DNA of 37,295 nucleotides from an uncultured Clostridia bacterium (GTDB taxonomy: Bacteria; Bacillota; Clostridia; Christensenellales; Pumilibacteraceae), in NCBI GenBank assembly GCA_947627075.1, contig CANQUR010000002.1, positions 1 through 37,295 on the forward strand, read 5' to 3'. Numbering within the stretch: position 1 is the stretch's first letter; each line of letters starts with the position of its first letter. This document shows positions 16,585-27,591 of the stretch, in pieces. Made by a program: the position numbers and the translations under genes. The notes beneath the pieces were generated by a model. It worked only from the letters and a program-made list of their open reading frames with translations. It was not told where the DNA came from and searched no databases.

Positions 16585-17166
16585 ATGTTTGATTATTTCA
16601 TTGGGACTGTAAAGGAATTAAAAATAAACACGGTTGTTTTGGAAGTAGGCGGTATAGGTTATGAACTTAATGTCAGTAACTTTTGTCTCAATGAGCTTAA
16701 GTTGGAAGGTAATGTCAAACTTTATACATACTTAAATATTTATGAGGGCGGAATTTCGCTTTACGGTTTCTATTCAAAAGAGGAAAAAGCAATGTTTTTG
16801 CGTTTGATCTCAATAAGCGGTATTGCGGCAAAAGGAGCAATAGGTATATTAAGCGGACTCGCCTTAAATGACCTATGTGTTGCAATTGCGAGCGGTGATG
16901 CGAAGGCTATCAGCAAGATCAAAGGCGTCGGTAAAAAAACAGCTGAAAGAATAGTTCTTGAATTAAGAGACAAACTCGGCGAGGAATTTGCCGTAGATCA
17001 AAAATCTAATGATGCTGTTTTGCAAAGCGATATAGGCGATGAGGCTTTATTGGCATTGATGGCTTTGGGATTTTCAAAGCAGGAATCTATAAATGCAATT
17101 AAAAAAGTAGATATAAACGGCAAAACGGTAGAAGAAGTTGTAAAAGCTGCTCTTAAAAGAGGTTAA
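16585..17166 (+). CDS. ruvA: Holliday junction branch migration protein RuvA
   Basis: Binds four-way junctions as a tetramer and loads RuvB. It has an N-terminal OB-fold ([19 protein letters not shown]) and two helix-hairpin-helix motifs in the middle ([13 protein letters not shown] and [20 protein letters not shown]). The C-terminal UBA-like domain begins at about residue 150 ([21 protein letters not shown]) and contacts RuvB. It is 193 residues long. AAGGA lies upstream. Confidence 0.96.
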   Translation: MFDYFIGTVKELKINTVVLEVGGIGYELNVSNFCLNELKLEGNVKLYTYLNIYEGGISLYGFYSKEEKAMFLRLISISGIAAKGAIGILSGLALNDLCVAIASGDAKAISKIKGVGKKTAERIVLELRDKLGEEFAVDQKSNDAVLQSDIGDEALLALMALGFSKQESINAIKKVDINGKTVEEVVKAALKRG

Positions 17167-17168
17167 AT

Positions 17169-18218
17169 ATGTTTGAGGAAGATAGGTTCGTAACAAGCAG
17201 TAAGCTCGATATGGATAGTGAAGAAAATTCATTGCGCCCGAAGTCATTTGATGAATATGTCGGTCAAAAGAAAATGAAAGATAATTTACGAGTTTTTATC
17301 GAAGCAAGTAAAAAACGAGGTGAAGCGCTCGATCATGTTTTGCTGTATGGACCTCCGGGACTTGGCAAAACTACTATGTCACACATTATTGCAAATGAGC
17401 TAGGTGTTCAATTGCGTATTACAAGCGGACCGGCGATCGAACGAGCTGCCGATCTTGCGGCTATACTTACTAATTTGAATGAAAACGATGTTTTATTTGT
17501 GGATGAAATACACCGTCTCAACAGAGCAGTAGAAGAAATTTTGTATCCCGCAATGGAAGATTTTGCCCTTGATATCGTTATAGGAAAGGGACCGAGCGCT
17601 CGAAGCATGAGACTTTCTTTGCCGCATTTTACACTTATTGGTGCAACTACGCGAGCCGGGATGCTTACAGGTCCGCTGCGTGACAGGTTTGGAGTAATCT
17701 GCAGATTGGAATTGTATGCACCAAATGAGCTCGCACAAATTATAAGACGTTCATCTGAGATTTTGAATATCAAGATCGATGAAGATGCTTGTTTGGATAT
17801 AGCGAGCCGAAGTAGAGGAACACCGCGAATCGCGAACAGATTGCTAAAAAGAGTGGGCGATTTTGCGATAGTGATGGGCGAAAACAAAATAAACAAGAAA
17901 GTTACCGATCACGCATTGGAGCATTTGGAAGTCGATTCTTTGGGACTTGATTATACGGACAGAAAAATTTTAGACGCAATGATATTGAAGTTTAACGGTG
18001 GCCCGGTTGGACTTGATACTTTGGCTGCGGCAACAAATGAGGAGGCTGTTACTATCGAGGATGTCGTTGAGCCATTTCTTCTTCAACTCGGCTTTATTTC
18101 GCGTACACCGCGTGGAAGAGTAGCGATGCCTGCTGCCTATAAGCATATCGGTGTTCCGATGAGTGAAGCGGCTATGGCTCAAATAAGTTTATTTGATAAG
18201 GTGTCGGATGATGAATAA
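17169..18218 (+). CDS. ruvB: Holliday junction branch migration ATPase RuvB
   Basis: The AAA+ motor that drives branch migration. Walker A is GPPGLGKTT, Walker B is LFVDEIHRL, sensor 1 lies in [20 protein letters not shown], and the C-terminal winged-helix segment includes [12 protein letters not shown]. At 349 residues it is full length. It starts 2 bp after the ruvA stop with AGAGG upstream. Confidence 0.97.
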   Translation: MFEEDRFVTSSKLDMDSEENSLRPKSFDEYVGQKKMKDNLRVFIEASKKRGEALDHVLLYGPPGLGKTTMSHIIANELGVQLRITSGPAIERAADLAAILTNLNENDVLFVDEIHRLNRAVEEILYPAMEDFALDIVIGKGPSARSMRLSLPHFTLIGATTRAGMLTGPLRDRFGVICRLELYAPNELAQIIRRSSEILNIKIDEDACLDIASRSRGTPRIANRLLKRVGDFAIVMGENKINKKVTDHALEHLEVDSLGLDYTDRKILDAMILKFNGGPVGLDTLAAATNEEAVTIEDVVEPFLLQLGFISRTPRGRVAMPAAYKHIGVPMSEAAMAQISLFDKVSDDE

Positions 18219-19230
18219 GAGTGACTTTTACTATTATCTTCCACCTGAATTGATCGCACAACATCCTATAGAACCACGTGATGGTGCAAAGATGCTTGTT
18301 TATGACAGACATAACAAGCAAATTAATGATAAAATATTCAAAGATCTTCCTGAGTTTTTGCATAAGGGTGATGTACTTGTTATAAACAACACAAAAGTAT
18401 TGCCCGCAAGGATATATGGAAATAAGCCCACCGGTGCTAAAGTAGAGTTTCTATTGCATAAGCGTATCAATCTGACAGATTGGGAAGTGCTTGCTCGACC
18501 TGCTCGTAAAGCAATGATAGGTGACAAAATAATTTTTTCCGACAAGCTCGTTGCCACTGTTTTACAAATAGGTGAAGACGGCATTCGTACGATAAAATTC
18601 GATTATGACGGGATATTCGAGGATATACTCAATAGCATTGGGGAAATGCCGTTACCACATTATATCCATGAAAAATTAAAAGATAAGGATAGTTATCAAA
18701 CCGTCTATGCCAAAGTTGATGGTTCAAGTGCCGCACCTACAGCGGGATTGCATTTTACGCCCGAACTTATCTCTAAAATAAAGAATATGGGCGTGGAAAT
18801 CGTCGAAGTGCTTTTGCACGTCGGCTTGGGAACTTTTCGTCCGGTAAAAACCGAAAACATATTAGATCATAAAATGCACAGTGAATTTTATTCCGTGACC
18901 GATGACGTAGCAAGCAAGCTGAATCTTGCCAAAAAAGAAGGTCGCAGAATAATTGCAGTCGGAACTACAAGCGTCAGAGTTCTTGAAAGCGCCTCTACGG
19001 AGAGCGGAGTAATTTTGCCCGGAAGCGGAAATACCGAAATTTTTATTTACCCTCCATATAAATTCAAGATGGTAGATGCGCTGATAACCAATTTTCATTT
19101 GCCGGAAAGTACGCTTATAATGCTTATCTCTGCATTTTGCGGTAGAGAGGAGACGCTTGAAATTTATAAGTATGCGGTAGAGCATAAGTATAGATTTTTC
19201 AGTTTCGGCGACGCGTGCCTGTTCTTATAA
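18211..19230 (+). CDS. queA: S-adenosylmethionine:tRNA ribosyltransferase-isomerase QueA
   Basis: Adds the cyclopentane-forming ribosyl unit from SAM to preQ1 in tRNA, giving epoxyqueuosine. Motifs [27 protein letters not shown], the central APTAGLHFT and VGLGTFRPV, and NFHLPEST near the end are diagnostic. It is about 340 residues long. Two adjacent ATGs (18208, 18211) exist; AAGGTG is 7 nt before 18211. It overlaps the ruvB stop. The next gene, tgt, completes the tRNA-anchored steps of queuosine synthesis. It contains a one-mismatch dyad copy at 18301-18313. Confidence 0.95.
   Translation: MNKSDFYYYLPPELIAQHPIEPRDGAKMLVYDRHNKQINDKIFKDLPEFLHKGDVLVINNTKVLPARIYGNKPTGAKVEFLLHKRINLTDWEVLARPARKAMIGDKIIFSDKLVATVLQIGEDGIRTIKFDYDGIFEDILNSIGEMPLPHYIHEKLKDKDSYQTVYAKVDGSSAAPTAGLHFTPELISKIKNMGVEIVEVLLHVGLGTFRPVKTENILDHKMHSEFYSVTDDVASKLNLAKKEGRRIIAVGTTSVRVLESASTESGVILPGSGNTEIFIYPPYKFKMVDALITNFHLPESTLIMLISAFCGREETLEIYKYAVEHKYRFFSFGDACLFL
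18301..18313. repeat. Dyad variant, one mismatch, in queA
   Basis: TATGACAGACATA, flanked by GTT and AAC, differs at one base of the left arm. Confidence 0.45.
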
Positions 19231-19285
19231 GCCCCTTGGTTTTTTATAAACTAATAATGGATAGAAGTGTCTAAAATTATCTTAA

Positions 19286-20437
<1,152 letters not shown>

Positions 20438-20503
20438 AATTGCAAAAAGGAATAATATTTGTAAAAAAATATCTAAAAAATATAGAAATAGCTTGTAAAA
20501 TGC

Positions 20504-20532
20504 TTGCGTGATCTTATTTAATTTAGTATAAT
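20504..20532 (+). promoter_or_regulatory. Probable promoter for rplS
   Basis: A perfect TATAAT at 20527-20532, with a weak -35 (TTGCGT, 20504-20509) at 17-nt spacing. It gives rplS a transcript separate from tgt. Confidence 0.5.
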
Positions 20533-20549
20533 ATATAAGTTGTGACTTG

Positions 20550-20585
20550 AATGTTCCGCTGAACCGAAGATCGGTCAAGAACATT
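20550..20585 (+). promoter_or_regulatory. Structured rplS leader (L19-leader-like)
   Basis: An outer stem AATGTTC (20550-20556) pairs with GAACATT (20579-20585). It encloses an inner stem ACCG (20563-20566) with CGGT (20572-20575). This compact two-stem structure ends shortly before the AAGGAGG ribosome-binding site. Firmicutes are known to carry autoregulatory leaders upstream of rplS. This fits in place and size, but no covariance search was possible. Confidence 0.55.
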
Positions 20586-20606
20586 ATATAAAAAGGAGGT
20601 TAAGTC

Positions 20607-20948
20607 ATGAATATAATAGAATCGATCGAACAAGAGTATATGAAAAAGGAGATCCCTCAATTTAATGTTGGAGATACCGTAAAGGTGTACGTAAAAGTCG
20701 TAGAAGGTAACCGTGAAAGACTCCAAGCCTTTGAAGGGATTGCAATTGCTCGTAAGCATGGAGGAGTAAACGAAACATTTACCGTAAGACGTGTGTCGTT
20801 TGGTATTGGGATCGAAAGAACTTTCCCGTTGCATTCGCCGCGTATCGACCATATTGAAGTTGTCAAGAAAGGTCGTGTTCGCAGAGCTAAACTTTATTAT
20901 TTGCGTAATCTTGCGGGTAAAGCTGCCAAAATCGTAGAAAAGAAATAA
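20607..20948 (+). CDS. rplS: Ribosomal protein bL19
   Basis: A 113-residue protein at the subunit interface of the 50S. The motifs [44 protein letters not shown] and the basic tail [15 protein letters not shown] are typical. AAAGGAGG precedes the ATG. In most Firmicutes rplS follows trmD; here it is about 20 kb from trmD, between tgt and yunB. It is a single-gene unit with its own promoter, leader and terminator. Confidence 0.97.
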   Translation: MNIIESIEQEYMKKEIPQFNVGDTVKVYVKVVEGNRERLQAFEGIAIARKHGGVNETFTVRRVSFGIGIERTFPLHSPRIDHIEVVKKGRVRRAKLYYLRNLAGKAAKIVEKK

Positions 20949-20980
20949 TATTCAAATAACTTATTATTTGGTTTATGTTT

Positions 20981-21012
20981 AGGATGCAAAATGCATCCTA
21001 TTCTTTTTGCAT
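20981..21012 (+). terminator. Intrinsic terminator after rplS
   Basis: TAGGATGCA (20981-20989), loop AAA, TGCATCCTA (20993-21001), then TTCTTTTT. A 9-bp stem with a U-rich tail ends the rplS transcript. Confidence 0.85.
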
Positions 21013-21144
21013 TTTTTCGATAAGATTATAAACTTCGAACGAAAATATAAAGGCAACAACTCATTTAAGTATCTTGTAATCAATCAAATTGCACGTCTTG
21101 CAAAAATTCGTATCAATTGTTAATTCGGTGCATATAAATTATGT

Positions 21145-21789
21145 ATGTCAAGATTCGGCCGTAAAAGCTTTATAGCGCTTATATTAATCGGATGCGTTTT
21201 GCTTTTGCTCATTTTACATGTCACATTGAATGTAAATCCCGTAATAGAACAGGTTTCCGAAGAGGAAGTAAATGCACTTGCATCCATTGCAATAAATTCG
21301 GCTTGTGATGAGGTACTCAGCGAATATTTATCTTTGGAAATGGTGGATTACCTAATAGACAAAGACGGTAATTTACAAATGGTGACTACAAATACTGCGC
21401 TTATTAATGCCATTACGAGAAAAGCGGTAGAGGCATCTCAAAGCAAAATATCATCAATGAGCGAAAGAGGTATCCCCATACCGCTTGGATCTTTGAGTGG
21501 TATGACTGTTTTTTCGGGACAAGGACCGAATGTTTATATTAAAGCTTTTCCTATAGGCACTGTTAATTCTTCGATCTCATCGGAATTCATAGCTGCAGGC
21601 ATAAACCAAACTCGCCATAAGATCATTCTTAATATATATGCCGATGTAAAAGTCGTTTTGCCCGGAGCAGATAACGTTGTTAAAACACAAACGGAAATAT
21701 TACTTTGTGAAAATTTAATTATCGGAAAGGTGCCCGATGTTTATTTCGGCACACATAATTTGAGTGATTTGCTTAATCTTGTTCCTTAA
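21145..21789 (+). CDS. yunB: Sporulation protein YunB family
   Basis: A 214-residue protein with one N-terminal membrane helix (FIALILIGCVLLLLILHVTL, about residues 9-28) and an extracytoplasmic domain. The YunB signatures RGIPIPLGSLSG, the AGINQTRHKIIL block and the C-terminal IIGKVPDVYFG are clear. In B. subtilis yunB is transcribed in the mother cell under sigma-E and is needed for normal spores, which supports a spore-forming host. There is no clear Shine-Dalgarno sequence. The sequence CATATAAAT just upstream could be part of a sporulation-type promoter, but this is weak. It stands alone between the rplS terminator and the pheS T-box. Confidence 0.9.
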   Translation: MSRFGRKSFIALILIGCVLLLLILHVTLNVNPVIEQVSEEEVNALASIAINSACDEVLSEYLSLEMVDYLIDKDGNLQMVTTNTALINAITRKAVEASQSKISSMSERGIPIPLGSLSGMTVFSGQGPNVYIKAFPIGTVNSSISSEFIAAGINQTRHKIILNIYADVKVVLPGADNVVKTQTEILLCENLIIGKVPDVYFGTHNLSDLLNLVP

Positions 21790-21803
21790 TTGGGTAAAAA
21801 CGC

Positions 21804-21833
21804 TTGATTTATTTGCTTTTTATGTGTTATAAT
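21804..21833 (+). promoter_or_regulatory. Promoter for the pheST T-box leader
   Basis: TTGATT (21804-21809), 18-nt spacer and TATAAT (21828-21833). It lies immediately upstream of the T-box leader. Confidence 0.7.
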
Positions 21834-21848
21834 CTTTTTGGTAAAGAT

Positions 21849-22058
21849 TGCGGCATAAGATATGTTCAAATGACAGAGAGCGTTCGTTTTGCTGAAAGAA
21901 CGCGGAACAAAAAATTTTCACCGTAGGAGCTAATCGCTGAAATAGTAGTAGGTGATCGCAAGGAGTGCGTTAAATTCCGTAAATGAGGCTTGCTTTGCAA
22001 GTAAAATTAGGTGGTACAGCGCTATTTTAGACGCCCTAATATTCTTAGGGCGTTTTTT
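21849..22058 (+). ncRNA. T-box riboswitch, phenylalanine-responsive, upstream of pheS
   Basis: The stem I base TGCGG (21849-21853) can pair with CCGTA (21921-21925). The triplet TTC at 21917-21919, followed by A and then the stem, is in the specifier position and encodes Phe. The hairpin GCGTTC/GAACGC forms the upper stem I. The T-box sequence AGGTGGTACAGCG begins near 22009 and is followed by the terminator. It would sense uncharged tRNA-Phe and control pheS-pheT. Confidence 0.92.
22032..22058 (+). terminator. T-box regulated terminator before pheS
   Basis: CGCCCTAA (22032-22039), loop TATTC, TTAGGGCG (22045-22052), then six T. It competes with the T-box antiterminator. Confidence 0.92.
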
Positions 22059-22075
22059 ATTTTTATGGAGGAGAA

Positions 22076-23092
22076 ATGGAACAAAAAATTTCTGAAATTA
22101 TTCAAAGGACTACGTTAAGGATCAATGCGATTAATTCGGTAAAAGAATTAAATGATCTAAAGGTCGAAGTTTTAGGAAAAAGCGGCGAGCTTACTCTTAT
22201 ATTGAGAGGACTTAAGGATGTAAATGCCCAAGATCGACCGATCGTAGGCAAGATCGTCAATGATGCGAGAGTAGAACTCGAAAATGCTATTGAAGCTAAA
22301 CTCGGTGTACTCGAAAGAAAGGAACTCAATGATAAATTAATGAAGGAAAAAATAGATATCACTATAGACCGAAAAAGACCTATCGGAAAATTACATCCTT
22401 TGAATGAGATAAAGCGAAAAGCCATAGACTTCTTTGTGTGTATGGGATTCATAGTGACTGATTCTCCGGAAATAGAGACAACTTACTATAATTTTGATAT
22501 GTTAAACATTCCGCCTGATCATCCTGCAAGAGAACCTCAAGATACTTTTTTTGTGACAGACGAAATTATTTTACGCACTCAAACTTCCGCCGGACAGATC
22601 CGTACCATGGAAAAAATCAAACCCCCGATAAAAATGATTTCACCGGGAAGAGTATTTCGAAGCGATGAAGCCGATGCTACGCATACTCCTTGTTTTCATC
22701 AAATGGAAGGGCTTGTTGTAGATAAGGGAATAACAATGTGTGATTTGAAAGGTACTTTATCTTCATTTGCCAAACATTTTTTTGCCGCCGATACAAAAAT
22801 CAGATTTCGTCCGTCTCATTTTCCTTTTACGGAGCCGAGCGTCGAAGTTGACGTATCGTGTGTCCATTGCGGAGGCAAAGGATGTAATGTTTGTAAAGGT
22901 ACCGGCTGGATAGAAATTTTAGGCGCAGGCATGGTAAATCGCAAAGTTTTATCCGGTTGCGGCATAGATCCTGATATTTATACCGGATTTGCTTTCGGTG
23001 TAGGACTTGATCGAATTACGGCAATAATTCATGGTATCAATGACGCAAGAGTACCATTCGAAGGCGATATTCGCTTTCTTAAACAATTTTAG
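22076..23092 (+). CDS. pheS: Phenylalanyl-tRNA synthetase alpha subunit
   Basis: The catalytic subunit of the heterotetrameric synthetase. It has an N-terminal coiled-coil (about residues 1-90) that contacts tRNA, then the class II core with HPLNEIKRKAIDFF, FNMLNIPPDHPAR-type motif, LRTQTSAGQIRTM, the GRVFRSDEADATHTPCFHQMEG block and FGVGLDRI. At 338 residues it is full length. GGAGGAG precedes the ATG. Confidence 0.97.
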   Translation: MEQKISEIIQRTTLRINAINSVKELNDLKVEVLGKSGELTLILRGLKDVNAQDRPIVGKIVNDARVELENAIEAKLGVLERKELNDKLMKEKIDITIDRKRPIGKLHPLNEIKRKAIDFFVCMGFIVTDSPEIETTYYNFDMLNIPPDHPAREPQDTFFVTDEIILRTQTSAGQIRTMEKIKPPIKMISPGRVFRSDEADATHTPCFHQMEGLVVDKGITMCDLKGTLSSFAKHFFAADTKIRFRPSHFPFTEPSVEVDVSCVHCGGKGCNVCKGTGWIEILGAGMVNRKVLSGCGIDPDIYTGFAFGVGLDRITAIIHGINDARVPFEGDIRFLKQF

Positions 23093-23101
23093 GAGGCAAT
23101 T

Positions 23102-25474
23102 ATGAAATTACCTATAAGTTGGTTGAATGATTTTATAGAAACCGAAGCGAGCGTAGATGATATATGCAATGCCTTGACGGGTATAGGTTTTGAAGTAGAA
23201 GAAGTGATAAAATATGGTATTAATATCTCAAATGTCGTTGTCGGAAAGATAATAGAATTAATGCCTCATCCGGATGCGGATAAACTGAAAGTTTGTAAAG
23301 TGGATATAGGTAACGAAGTCCTTACCGTCATAACAGGCGCCGATAATGTCAAAGTCAATGACATTGTACCGGTAGCGAAGGATGGGGCTGTTTTGCCTAA
23401 TGGAAAGACCATTAAAGCGGCACCGTTAAGGGGAATAATGAGCTATGGAATGCTATGTTCGGGTGGTGAGCTTAATATAAATGATGCGTTTGTATCGGGA
23501 GCTTCCGTAAATGGAATTTTGATTTTAGATGGTGACCTTAAAATAGGTGAAGATATAATAAAAGCTTTGAAATTGGATGAAACGGTTTTGGATATATCTA
23601 TTACCGCAAATCGTTCTGATTGTCATTCTATTTTCGGTTTGGCTCGAGAAATTGCCACCTCATTGAAACTTAACATAAAGGAACCGAATTTTGAATTTAC
23701 ACTTGCCGCAAACAGCGAAAAAATACCTTCTGTCAAAATTTCAACTTCGGAATGTCCTGTGTACTCTCGATCAATGATTTCAGATATTAAAATAGAAGAA
23801 AGTCCGAAATGGATGCAAAGACGCCTGTTTATGTGTGACATAAATCCTATAAATAATGTAGTAGATATCACAAATTATGTTCTTTTGGAAATTGGTCAAC
23901 CTTTGCATGCTTTTGATCGCAAGATTATAAACGGTAATATCATAGTCAGAAATGCGTCTGTAGGTGAGAAAATTACGGCGCTCAACGGAGAAGAATATGC
24001 TTTGTCTCCTTATATGACTTTGATTTGTGACGAAGAAAAGCCACTCGCAATTGCCGGTGTAATGGGAGGAAAATTTAGCGGAATAACAAATGATACAAAA
24101 ACGGTATTTTTGGAAAGTGCTCGTTTCAATAGAGGAAATATCCGAAATACTTCGTTAAAACTTGGCTTAAGATCCGATTCCTCGAAAAAATTTGAAAGAG
24201 GCGTGGATTATTATAGTGTAGAATTCGGGCGTAGGCGTGCATTGGCGTTATTTGAGCAACTTGGCGTAGGTAAGGTAGTATATGACTGTCCAATAGATGA
24301 ACGTCCGATAAAATCTATAAAGACCTCGACTTCTCAGATTAATGCTCTCCTTGGAATAGTTATCCCCAAAAAGGATATCATATCTATTCTTGAAACATTG
24401 GGTATGAAAGTCGAAGTCGATAAAAATGAACTTAATGTTTCGATTCCTGCTTATCGTGAGGACATAGATAACTATACCGATCTTGCCGAAGAGGTCATAA
24501 GATTTTATGGTTATGATAAGATGAATGAAACGTTTATGCCAACATCGTCTGTTACGATCGGCGGCTTAACGTATAGACAAAAGCATATTGAAGATATAAA
24601 AGATATGTTATGTGCCTATGGCGCTTACGAAATAATGACATATTCTTTTACAGATGAAAAGGTTTATGATAAATTGTGCCTTTTAGAAAACGACAGAAGA
24701 AGATCTGCAATCAAAATACGCAATCCTATAAGCGAAGATCTTTCGATAATGAAAACCGAACTTGTATCCGGCATGCTTTCGGTCATAGCAACAAATCTCA
24801 CTCGTAGAAATGATAATTTCAGACTGTTCGAATTAGCAAAAGTATATGAGGCAGAATTACCCGTAAAAGATCTTCCTAACGAAAGAGATACGCTATGTGT
24901 AAGTTTGGTTGGGGGTAAAGAGGATTTTTATGAAATAAAAAGTATTTTTACTGGCATATTGGATAATTTCAAAATCGCTTACACAATTAAGTCGTCAAAC
25001 GAACCTTATTTGCATCCCGGGATAAGCGCAGATCTTTATGTCGGAGATAAACTTATTGCATCTTTTGGTAAACTCCATCCATCTGTATGTAAAAATTTCG
25101 GCATAAAAAAGTCCGATATTTTTATTGGGCAAATGCATTGTGAGATAATTACAGAACAAAAAGAAACTGTTGTTAAATATAAGCCATTACCCAAATTTCC
25201 TTCGGTCGAAAGAGATCTTGCTATAATAGTAAATGAAAGCATAACTATCGGTGATATTGTAGATGCCATTAAAAAGAGTGATAAAATCATAGAAAATGTT
25301 GAACTTTTTGATATTTATCGCGGGGAGCAGATCGAAAAGGGTTACAAGAGTGTGGCGCTGAAAATCAAACTTGTTCCCGTTGATAAAACTTTGATCGATT
25401 CCGAAATTGCCGATATTATGGGGAAAGTTCTTTCGGCATTAAAGAATAAATTTGATGCAAGGGTAAGAGAATGA
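23102..25474 (+). CDS. pheT: Phenylalanyl-tRNA synthetase beta subunit
   Basis: The 790-residue beta subunit, carrying the editing site that clears Tyr-tRNA-Phe. Domains in order are: a tRNA-binding EMAP-like OB fold (VVVGKIIELMPHPDADKLKVCKVD), the B3/B4 editing domain (INNVVDITNYVLLEIGQPLHAFD), the B5 domain, a pseudo-catalytic domain, and a C-terminal ferredoxin-like anticodon domain (FPSVERDLAIIV). AGGAGG precedes the ATG. It contains a one-mismatch dyad copy (23830-23842) coding FMCDI just before INNVVDITNY. Its stop overlaps the next start (ATGA). Confidence 0.97.
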   Translation: MKLPISWLNDFIETEASVDDICNALTGIGFEVEEVIKYGINISNVVVGKIIELMPHPDADKLKVCKVDIGNEVLTVITGADNVKVNDIVPVAKDGAVLPNGKTIKAAPLRGIMSYGMLCSGGELNINDAFVSGASVNGILILDGDLKIGEDIIKALKLDETVLDISITANRSDCHSIFGLAREIATSLKLNIKEPNFEFTLAANSEKIPSVKISTSECPVYSRSMISDIKIEESPKWMQRRLFMCDINPINNVVDITNYVLLEIGQPLHAFDRKIINGNIIVRNASVGEKITALNGEEYALSPYMTLICDEEKPLAIAGVMGGKFSGITNDTKTVFLESARFNRGNIRNTSLKLGLRSDSSKKFERGVDYYSVEFGRRRALALFEQLGVGKVVYDCPIDERPIKSIKTSTSQINALLGIVIPKKDIISILETLGMKVEVDKNELNVSIPAYREDIDNYTDLAEEVIRFYGYDKMNETFMPTSSVTIGGLTYRQKHIEDIKDMLCAYGAYEIMTYSFTDEKVYDKLCLLENDRRRSAIKIRNPISEDLSIMKTELVSGMLSVIATNLTRRNDNFRLFELAKVYEAELPVKDLPNERDTLCVSLVGGKEDFYEIKSIFTGILDNFKIAYTIKSSNEPYLHPGISADLYVGDKLIASFGKLHPSVCKNFGIKKSDIFIGQMHCEIITEQKETVVKYKPLPKFPSVERDLAIIVNESITIGDIVDAIKKSDKIIENVELFDIYRGEQIEKGYKSVALKIKLVPVDKTLIDSEIADIMGKVLSALKNKFDARVRE
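23830..23842. repeat. Dyad variant, one mismatch, in pheT
   Basis: TATGTGTGACATA, in the context TGTTTATG...CATAAAT, resembles the comFC-end copy with one base changed. It codes FMCDIN. Confidence 0.55.
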
Positions 25475-27588
25475 CGGAAATACTCGCTCCGGTCGGGAAT
25501 TTCGATATGTTGAAAGCGGCGGTTGTCAATGGGGCCGATTCGATTTATGTTGGGCTTCCGAGGTTCAGCGCTCGCGCAAAAGCCGCTAATTTTAATAATG
25601 AACAGTTAAAGGATGCAATAGATTATGCACATCTTTATGGCGTAAAAGTTTATGTTGCAATAAATACGATCATAAAGAATGAAGAGATCGATGATGCTCT
25701 TTCGGAAGCAAAAAATGCGCTTAAAAATAATGCCGATGCTCTTATTTTACAAGATTTGGGTTTAAGCGAATTAATAAGAAAAGATTGTCCCGATGCAGTT
25801 TTACATGCAAGTACACAAATGGGTGTGCATAATCTCGAGGGTGCCATAGTCGCAAAACAACTTGGTTTTTCACGAGTTATTTTGTCGAGAGAAACCTTGC
25901 TTGAAGACATTATCAAGATCAAAAAAAATATAGATATAGAAGTCGAATGCTTTGTGCAAGGCGCATTATGTATTGCTTTTTCAGGCAATTGTTATTTTAG
26001 CAGTTTAGCGAGCGGTTTTAGTGGTAATCGCGGAAAGTGTATGCAACTTTGTCGAAAGTCTTATTCCGCTATCATCAATGGAAAACCTTTTGAATCCGGT
26101 TATCTGCTTTCGGCAAAGGATTTGATGCTTGCGGATAAAATCGATGAACTTGTAAATGCCGGCGTTGATTCGTTCAAAATCGAAGGCAGACTTCGTCGCC
26201 CGGAATATGTCGCAGAAACGGTCAGAGTATATAAAAAAGCATTAAACGGCACTTTGGACGATAAAGATCTGGTTTCATTGAAAAAGGTGTTTAACAGAGG
26301 TGACTATACCAAGGGGCATTTATTCAATGCGACAAATAAGATCCTCGATATCGACATAGCATCCAATAAAGGAATTTATGTCGGTAAAGTAATAAAGCTT
26401 CATGGAAATTCTGCAACGACAAACGTGCGATTAAACAAGGGCGATGGTATAAAATTTCTGCGTAATGGTAAGGAAGTCGGTGGAGCAAGTATAAAGCAAA
26501 CCGGAAATGTAACAGGCTTTGAAGGAAATGTCAAAATAGGGGACGAAGTATATTTGACTACGGATGATGAGTTCAATAGACAGGTTATGGCACGTGAACG
26601 TAAATTGCCTGTTAGTATTGATATGGATCTTGATTCCGAAATTATAAATGCTAAATATTCATTGGTTTCAGTTTCACTTAATATAAAAAATATTTTACCT
26701 GCTCGGAATTTGCCGATTACAGAAGCCGATATAATGGGAAATTTTAATAAATCAGAATTATTTTATGTTGATTCGGTCAAATTATCAGGTAAGCCGTCAT
26801 TTATGAAAAAGGCAGACCTCAATGCTTTAAGGCGAGAAACATATGAGGAATTAAAGTCAAAAATAATCAATGATTATAAAATTTTGTCTAATTCTATGCG
26901 TTCGACGCTATTTATGTCAGACATTATTAGTAGCGATATCGGCAATTTACTGCATGATAAGCCAATTTATCAAGTCAGTTCCGTTGATCAAATTACAGAC
27001 GAAATGCAGATCATAGCAGTTAATCCGGAAGAATATTCTGTCGAGTATTTGTCGAAATTTTATAAGTATTACGATAGAGCTATCTTAAACTTGCCGAATA
27101 TAGCAAGAGGAAAAGATATGGCAATTTTGAAAGAAATAGTTGATAAATGCGACTTTGCCGGTTATATAATAAACAATTTGTACGGATTGGAGATAGTAAG
27201 AGGAAAACCGGCTATTCTAGGTTGCGGTATGAATATTGTAAATGATGTTTTAAGTGTCCCTAAAATTTATTCGGTAGAGTCCGACACTGTTTTGAAAAAT
27301 GGATATGTTTACGCAAAAGGCAATTTACCATTGATGCATTTTTGTCACTGCGAAAAAAAAGAGCTTATAAACGGTTGCAAAAATTGCAATGGATATGATA
27401 TAACTTTATTGTACGAAAACATGAAGTACAAAATAAGAAGATATAAAATATACTATTGTTATAGTCAACTTTTGAATTGCGCAAATCTTAACGTGCCACG
27501 AGCCAATATGAATAAAATCGTTATAGATCTTTCTTACGAGAAAGCAATGTCGGATACAAAGGGTAATTATGGCAGGGGATTAAAATAA
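25471..27588 (+). CDS. Peptidase U32-family protein (RNA hydroxylation type)
   Basis: A 705-residue protein. The N-terminal U32 domain has ILAPVGNFDMLKAAVVNGADSIYVG, LHASTQMGVHN, ECFVQGALCIAFSGNCYFSS and GNRGKCMQLCRKSY, supplying Cys residues for an Fe-S cluster. Family members RlhA and TrhP are now known to act in 23S rRNA or tRNA hydroxylation rather than as proteases. This protein could be either, or a related form. A second C-terminal region ends in another Cys cluster (FCHCEKKE, CKNCNGYD). It is coupled to pheT by an ATGA overlap. A near-exact dyad copy is at 26913-26925. Confidence 0.85.
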   Translation: MTEILAPVGNFDMLKAAVVNGADSIYVGLPRFSARAKAANFNNEQLKDAIDYAHLYGVKVYVAINTIIKNEEIDDALSEAKNALKNNADALILQDLGLSELIRKDCPDAVLHASTQMGVHNLEGAIVAKQLGFSRVILSRETLLEDIIKIKKNIDIEVECFVQGALCIAFSGNCYFSSLASGFSGNRGKCMQLCRKSYSAIINGKPFESGYLLSAKDLMLADKIDELVNAGVDSFKIEGRLRRPEYVAETVRVYKKALNGTLDDKDLVSLKKVFNRGDYTKGHLFNATNKILDIDIASNKGIYVGKVIKLHGNSATTNVRLNKGDGIKFLRNGKEVGGASIKQTGNVTGFEGNVKIGDEVYLTTDDEFNRQVMARERKLPVSIDMDLDSEIINAKYSLVSVSLNIKNILPARNLPITEADIMGNFNKSELFYVDSVKLSGKPSFMKKADLNALRRETYEELKSKIINDYKILSNSMRSTLFMSDIISSDIGNLLHDKPIYQVSSVDQITDEMQIIAVNPEEYSVEYLSKFYKYYDRAILNLPNIARGKDMAILKEIVDKCDFAGYIINNLYGLEIVRGKPAILGCGMNIVNDVLSVPKIYSVESDTVLKNGYVYAKGNLPLMHFCHCEKKELINGCKNCNGYDITLLYENMKYKIRRYKIYYCYSQLLNCANLNVPRANMNKIVIDLSYEKAMSDTKGNYGRGLK
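26913..26925. repeat. Dyad variant, one mismatch, in the U32 gene
   Basis: TATGTCAGACATT differs only in the last base. It codes FMSDII in a poorly conserved part of the U32-family protein. Confidence 0.6.
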
Positions 27589-27591
27589 ACA

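Noticed and set aside
17375-17387. TATGTCACACATT in ruvB as another dyad copy
   Set aside because: Two mismatches, and it encodes a conserved segment after Walker A, so protein constraint explains it.
17408-17896. 162-aa minus-strand ORF opposite ruvB
   Set aside because: Antisense shadow of a conserved gene.
18468-18482. CAATCTGACAGATTG palindrome in queA
   Set aside because: It shares only a CTGACA-type core with the dispersed dyad and is a single occurrence.
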